From the NCBI RefSeq assembly GCF_009849585.1, contig NZ_VCRN01000007.1:144030-208029 (forward strand): a stretch of 64,000 nt of DNA. Direction: 5' to 3'. Position 1 is the first letter of the stretch, and every line of letters starts with the position of its first letter. This document shows positions 62,585 to 64,000 of this stretch, piece by piece. Source of the stretch: Bacillus sp. ZZV12-4809 (lineage in GTDB: Bacteria > Bacillota > Bacilli > Bacillales > Cytobacillaceae). A model generated the notes under the pieces. The model searched no databases. It saw only the letters and a program-made list of their open reading frames with translations, and had not been told where the DNA came from. Both the position numbers and the translations under genes were made by a program.

Positions 62585-63967
62585 TTAATGTTTTTTTCCA
62601 ATTAGATTATTTTTTTGAAAAAGTAGTATACTAAAATAAATTATTAAACTGATCCCAATAAAAATTGGATTTGGAAACAAAGTACCTCTTGGGGCCCATA
62701 ATAAGTTTTGAACCCAAAAGAACGAAACTACTAAGATAACTCTATTTATTCGAGCATTTTTTTCAACATAAAAAATTATAATACTCAACAGAATGGTTAA
62801 AATTATTATTCCAAAATAACCACTAAAAGCATAAAACTCAGTAACTAGATTACTTCCATAACCTACTCCATCTTGATACAAACTTTGATTCAAAGTAGAC
62901 ATTAACTTATGGTCTAAAGAAAGTGATATTTCAGCAAAATCCTCACTACGTCCAGCATTATAAGCACTTCTTTGTGTAATGTAACGTCTAATCGGTTCTA
63001 CTAAACCTGACAAAAAATACCACCTAGTATCATTAACAATTGATTCTCTATAGTCAATAAAATTCGCAAACAATACCGTTGTTACACCTTGAGAATAGAG
63101 AAATACCACTAATGATTTAAAAAAGTCAGTAAAAAATACTCCTCCTTCTCTAAAATACACAAATATATTAGATATTATTGGAGTAGCTAATATAAATACT
63201 AGCGCTTTTTTTAAATCTAACTTCCTACCATTTATTGACATAAACCAAACTATAAACAGTAATGGCCTAAATAAATCACCCCTTGAACCTTTTAAGGAAT
63301 CTAATACAATAACAATTATTATGATTGTATATAAAAACGTTTTGCTGCTTCTTTGAGGTAGCGATGATAAATAAACGGGGATTGTAAAGTAAAACACATA
63401 CCAAAATGCACTTAACATTTTAAAGTTAGTATTATTGGAGTATAAAGAAAAATAACCATTCTTTAACACATTAATAATATCGTTTGCTAAGATAATTCCT
63501 ACAAAGGGAAATGTTAATAATAAGATTAACCCAGAGTATTTTTCTAAAAAGAAATTATTTTTTAGTTTCATAGTTGTTTTATCATTATTAAAAAACATCA
63601 TACTAATGAGGAGGACAATTAAAAAAACCAAATAAGATGTAATTACCACTAATATAGTATTTCTGCTAATTGTATAAAAAACATATTTATCAGATGAATT
63701 TATAGAGGCAAGACCTAAAATATCTAGAAAAAATCTTGATAAACAGAATAGAAAGAACGTATATAATAAAAGTGAAATAGAACTATAAAGACCATATTTT
63801 TTTATTGAAAAATTAACTACAATGACGAACATTGATATTAACATTACTTTTAATAAATATATGGTAATACCCTCATCGAAGACATTATTTATTAACATTA
63901 ATGCTAATAACGAATAAATTGAAATAATACTTGTGATTAAAATAATTTCAGTTTTCTTTAGTAACAC
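62585..63967 (-). CDS. O-antigen/oligosaccharide repeat-unit polymerase (Wzy-like)
   Basis: A 460-aa integral membrane protein with about 11-12 helices and one large extracellular loop (about 310-375) that contains LVEPIRRYITQRSAYNAGRSED and YQDGVGYGSNLVTEFYAFSG. This layout is typical of Wzy/EpsG-type polymerases, which share little sequence, so the call is on topology and context. It probably joins repeat units exported by the Wzx-like flippase. The start is GTG or TTG near 63967. Upstream genes of the operon lie beyond the right edge. Confidence 0.82.
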   Translation of the reverse strand: MLLKKTEIILITSIISIYSLLALMLINNVFDEGITIYLLKVMLISMFVIVVNFSIKKYGLYSSISLLLYTFFLFCLSRFFLDILGLASINSSDKYVFYTISRNTILVVITSYLVFLIVLLISMMFFNNDKTTMKLKNNFFLEKYSGLILLLTFPFVGIILANDIINVLKNGYFSLYSNNTNFKMLSAFWYVFYFTIPVYLSSLPQRSSKTFLYTIIIIVIVLDSLKGSRGDLFRPLLFIVWFMSINGRKLDLKKALVFILATPIISNIFVYFREGGVFFTDFFKSLVVFLYSQGVTTVLFANFIDYRESIVNDTRWYFLSGLVEPIRRYITQRSAYNAGRSEDFAEISLSLDHKLMSTLNQSLYQDGVGYGSNLVTEFYAFSGYFGIIILTILLSIIIFYVEKNARINRVILVVSFFWVQNLLWAPRGTLFPNPIFIGISLIIYFSILLFQKNNLIGKKH

Positions 63968-64000
63968 TTAATCACCAACTTCAGTTCATATATCATATAT

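Overview
The window comes from a low-to-moderate GC Gram-positive spore-former of the Bacillaceae, probably close to Bacillus, Cytobacillus or Mesobacillus. The gene order tagO - tagV - yvyE - degS/degU - degV - comFA - comFC - yvyF - flgM ... hag - flaG - fliD - fliS - fliT follows the Bacillus subtilis chromosome. The proteins read as ordinary Bacillus orthologues, ribosome binding sites are strong, and TTG starts are common. There are no rRNA or tRNA genes, no CRISPR arrays and no intact insertion sequences. The genus call is an inference from gene order and protein similarity.

Region 1 (1-11.3 kb, minus strand) is the late flagellar block. It holds flgM-flgN-flgK-flgL-yviE-fliW-csrA behind a sigma-D promoter, hag behind its own near-consensus sigma-D promoter with a CsrA-type hairpin leader, and flaG-fliD-fliS-fliT followed by a 128-aa unknown and a YjfB-type motility protein. 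A decayed UPF0489-family gene lies between flaG and hag. A large PAS/GGDEF/EAL/PilZ cyclic-di-GMP protein (11.4-14.7 kb) sits between yvyF and the comF operon.

Region 2 (14.9-21 kb) holds comFC (apparently starting at ATT), comFA, a run of six 21-bp-phased repeats in front of comFA, degV, two small unknown genes, and the DegS/DegU two-component system. DegS/DegU controls motility, competence and exoenzymes, so the neighbours form one lifestyle-switch region.

Region 3 (21.2-53.8 kb) is cell-wall glycopolymer territory. It contains yvyE, two LCP ligases (tagV, tagU-like), tagO, a tagA/flippase/DUF5693/csaB set, the teichoic acid exporter tagGH, tagB, tagD, several TagF-like polymerases (two fused to GT2 glycosyltransferases), gtaB, galE, an MBOAT/DHHW pair that probably O-acylates a polymer, and two SH3-repeat autolysins (a glucosaminidase and an amidase). 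Together they would make the linkage unit (TagO, TagA, TagB), supply CDP-glycerol (TagD) and UDP-sugars (GtaB, GalE), polymerise and decorate the chain, export it (TagGH), and attach it to peptidoglycan (LCP proteins).

Region 4 (54.7-64 kb, minus strand, visibly more AT-rich) is a surface-polysaccharide operon that enters from beyond the right edge. It encodes a Wzy-like polymerase, a GT4 glycosyltransferase, an unrecognised protein, a Wzx-like flippase, and a nonulosonic-acid-type set (PseB-like dehydratase, CMP-sugar synthetase, RmlD-like reductase, NeuB-like synthase, GNAT). No aminotransferase or nucleotide-sugar hydrolase of the pseudaminate route is present in the window. This variant pathway and the phased repeats before comFA are the two items I would look at first.
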